NCBI GenBank assembly: GCA_029007415.1
Contig: JAQXHT010000060.1
Coordinates: 1 to 7,192, forward strand
Length of the DNA: 7,192 nucleotides
Direction: 5' to 3'
DNA from: a bacterium
GTDB lineage: Bacteria > Bacillota_I > Bacilli_A > RF39 > UBA660
Below, one piece after another: positions 5,717-7,192 of this stretch; the stretch's first letter is position 1; every line of letters starts with the position of its first letter. A program made the translations under genes and the position numbers. The notes under the pieces were generated by a model. It made no database searches and was not told the origin of the DNA. It saw only the letters and a program-made list of their open reading frames with translations.

Positions 5717-5962
5717 ATGGAAAAGAAACATATAAAAATAGAAGTTGAAGGTGGAACTTACATCTTTAAATTAGAACAATTATTAATTGATAAAGGTATA
5801 TCCAAAAGTAGATTAATCAATGATACGGGAACTGATTTTAAAGTTATTAAGAGATTAACGACTGGAGAAATTGTGAGAATTGATATCTATGTTTTAGCAA
5901 GACTTTGCAATTATTTAAATTGTAATGTTTCTGACATTGTAGAATTTAAGAAAGACAGCTAA
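5717..5962 (+). CDS. Cro/C1-type helix-turn-helix regulator
   Basis: 81 residues, a single DNA-binding domain of the small HTH_26/Cro type. After a short N-terminal strand (6-16), helices can be placed at about 17-26, 29-36, 40-48 (likely recognition helix, DFKVIKRL), 56-67 (DIYVLARLCNYL) and 71-76. The closing CNVSDIVEF is a hallmark of these regulators. No ligand or dimerisation domain is present. An in-frame TAA at 5690-5692 blocks an earlier start, and no other start codon is in frame between. The only purine-rich site is GAGAGGGCGAG (5696-5706), 10 or more nt upstream, so initiation may be weak. It is divergent from the LiaF-like gene and sits over the ACTAGT dyad. It probably represses itself and perhaps its neighbour (inference). 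A terminator overlaps its stop. Confidence 0.88.
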   Translation: MEKKHIKIEVEGGTYIFKLEQLLIDKGISKSRLINDTGTDFKVIKRLTTGEIVRIDIYVLARLCNYLNCNVSDIVEFKKDS

Positions 5963-5973
5963 TGTCTTTTTTT
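5951..5973 (+). terminator. Rho-independent terminator of the regulator gene
   Basis: AAAGACA (5951-5957) pairs perfectly with TGTCTTT (5963-5969) over the 5-nt loop GCTAA, which contains the stop codon. A run of seven T's (5967-5973) follows. It separates the regulator from der. Confidence 0.75.
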
Positions 5974-5974
5974 A

Positions 5975-6003
5975 TTGATTTTAACAGCATTTCGAATTAA
6001 AAT
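5975..6003 (+). promoter_or_regulatory. Promoter of der
   Basis: TTGATT (5975-5980), a 17-nt spacer and TAAAAT (5998-6003) form a good promoter directly after the regulator's terminator. The start is expected near 6010, about 23 nt before the ATG. Confidence 0.65.
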
Positions 6004-6032
6004 AAGTTATATGAAAAAAGAGGTGGACATAT

Positions 6033-7192
6033 ATGAAGAAAAATGTTGTAGCAATTATTGGTCATCCTAACGTTGGAAAAAGCACTTTATTTAATAAAAT
6101 TGCTGGGGGAAAAATTGCTATTATTGAAGATGTTGCTGGTGTGACAAGAGATAGACTTTATCAAGATGTTAATTGGAATAATAAGAATTTCACAATAATA
6201 GATACTGGCGGTATTGAAGATGAAAAAGAAAATTTCCAAAAGGAAATAAGAATTCAAGCGGAATTTGCTATTAGTGAAGCTTCAATTATTTTATTTGTCG
6301 TTGATGGAAAACTTGGTCTTACTAAAGATGACTTAATTATTAGAGATATTCTAAGGAGAAGTGGTAAGAGAGTCATTGTTGCTATTAATAAGATTGATAC
6401 AAAAGAAGCAAAAGATAATCTTTATGACTTTTATGAACTAGGATTTGATACTTATTTACCTATCAGTGCTATTCATAATACTGGTTATTATGAATTACTT
6501 GATGAAATTACAAAAGATATAGTTGAAGAAGAAGAAATTCCTGATGAACGTTTGAAATTCTGTGTTATTGGTAGACCTAATGTTGGAAAAAGTAGTTTAA
6601 TCAACGCTTTATTAAATGAAGAACGTGTTGTTGTATCTAATGTTGCTGGTACTACAAGGGATTCTATTGATACAGTTTTAAAATATCATGGCGAAGAGTA
6701 TGTTTTGATTGATACTGCTGGTATGCGTAAAAAAGGTAAAGTGTTTGAAAGTATTGAAAAGTATAGTCTTGTTAGAAGTATGCGTGCTATTGATAGAAGT
6801 GATTTATGTCTTTTAGTTATTAATGCTGAAGAAGGAATTAAAGAGCACGATAAGCACATTGCTTCTTATGCTTTAGAAAAAGGAAAAGGAATAATTATTG
6901 TTGTTAATAAATGGGATACTGTCAAAGATGGAAATATCAATGATTATAAAAAACTAGTAAGAAGTGAGTTTCAGTTCATCACTTATGCCCCTATTGTTTT
7001 CTTATCAGCTCTTACAAAGAAAAGAATTTCTACTTTAATGCCAGAAGTATTAAAAGTTAAAGAAAATATCAATCGTGAAATAAAAACTAGTGTATTGAAT
7101 GATGTTATTAGAGATGCTTATGATAGAAATCCTGCTCCTAGTTATAAAGCCAAAAGATTAAAGATTTATTTTGTTAGTCAAACTGGTACTAA
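6033..7192 (+). CDS. der: Ribosome-assembly GTPase Der (EngA), C-terminus beyond the window
   Basis: 386 codons of a protein usually ~435-440 long; the last ~50 residues are cut by the right edge. Der has two tandem GTPase domains and a KH-like C-terminal domain, and acts in maturation of the 50S subunit. Domain 1 shows G1 GHPNVGKS (10-17), G2 GVTRD (36-40), G3 DTGG (57-60), G4 NKID (119-122) and G5 ISA (144-146). Domain 2 shows GRPNVGKS (180-187), GTTRD (206-210), DTAGMRKKGKV (227-237), NKWD (292-295) and LSAL (about 322-325). The G1 of domain 1 has His where Arg is usual. The start at 6033 is supported by AGGTGG (6021-6026), 6 nt upstream. An ATG at 6011 is out of frame and stops quickly. 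It has its own promoter. All Trp codons seen in it are TGG. Confidence 0.97.
   Translation, partial: MKKNVVAIIGHPNVGKSTLFNKIAGGKIAIIEDVAGVTRDRLYQDVNWNNKNFTIIDTGGIEDEKENFQKEIRIQAEFAISEASIILFVVDGKLGLTKDDLIIRDILRRSGKRVIVAINKIDTKEAKDNLYDFYELGFDTYLPISAIHNTGYYELLDEITKDIVEEEEIPDERLKFCVIGRPNVGKSSLINALLNEERVVVSNVAGTTRDSIDTVLKYHGEEYVLIDTAGMRKKGKVFESIEKYSLVRSMRAIDRSDLCLLVINAEEGIKEHDKHIASYALEKGKGIIIVVNKWDTVKDGNINDYKKLVRSEFQFITYAPIVFLSALTKKRISTLMPEVLKVKENINREIKTSVLNDVIRDAYDRNPAPSYKAKRLKIYFVSQTGT

Noticed and set aside
5717..5962. Antitoxin of a toxin-antitoxin pair
   Set aside because: No partner toxin frame lies next to it; der and the LiaF-like gene are unrelated families, and a terminator follows the gene directly.
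6011..6067. ATG at 6011 as an earlier start for der or a leader peptide
   Set aside because: It is out of frame with der and stops after 18 codons, overlapping the start of der; its only purine-rich site belongs to der.

Overview
The window is AT-rich DNA from a low-GC Gram-positive bacterium. The partial 16S rRNA at the left edge, the strong AGGAGG-type ribosome binding sites, the Bacillus-style rRNA leader with boxA, and the protein families (DUF402 nucleotide phosphatase, LiaF-like, DUF975, RDD, VanZ) all point to Bacilli. The 16S text and the very AT-rich codon use suggest an uncultured Mollicutes/Erysipelotrichia-like lineage such as RF39 or ML615J-28; that placement is a guess. Visible tryptophans in recognised genes are TGG, and one gene ends in a well-placed TGA. 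The standard bacterial code therefore applies, not the Mycoplasma TGA=Trp code.

Layout. Positions 1-401 are the 5' part of a 16S rRNA gene transcribed leftward. Its leader, boxA and two tandem promoters lie at 402-618. Upstream of it, in the same direction, is a DUF402 nucleoside tri-/diphosphatase gene (713-1270) with its own promoter. Next, reading leftward from 4243, comes a tight operon: gpsA, a VanZ-RDD fusion membrane protein, a HdeD-like (DUF308) membrane protein, and a 52-residue single-pass membrane protein whose start overlaps the previous stop. A rho-independent terminator at 1332-1362 closes this operon. Upstream of that is a two-gene leftward unit, a LiaF-like protein and a DUF975 membrane protein, from a promoter near 5589-5599. 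A divergent intergenic region (5567-5716) separates it from a rightward small Cro/C1-type regulator (5717-5962) with its own terminator. Then comes the essential ribosome-assembly GTPase gene der (6033 to the right edge, C-terminus missing), with a clear promoter.

How the genes may work together. Five of the seven leftward protein genes encode membrane proteins of families tied to the envelope or of unknown function. GpsA supplies glycerol-3-phosphate for the phospholipids of the same envelope. The small regulator next to the LiaF-like/DUF975 unit, with a two-fold symmetric ACTAGT dyad over its own -35 box, is a plausible local controller; this is inference. The phosphatase gene, rrn operon and der are housekeeping and growth-linked. 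I see no phage, transposon, CRISPR or toxin-antitoxin module. Nothing here is clearly a new system; the best leads are the uncharacterised envelope cluster, its tiny coupled membrane protein, and the putative operator.
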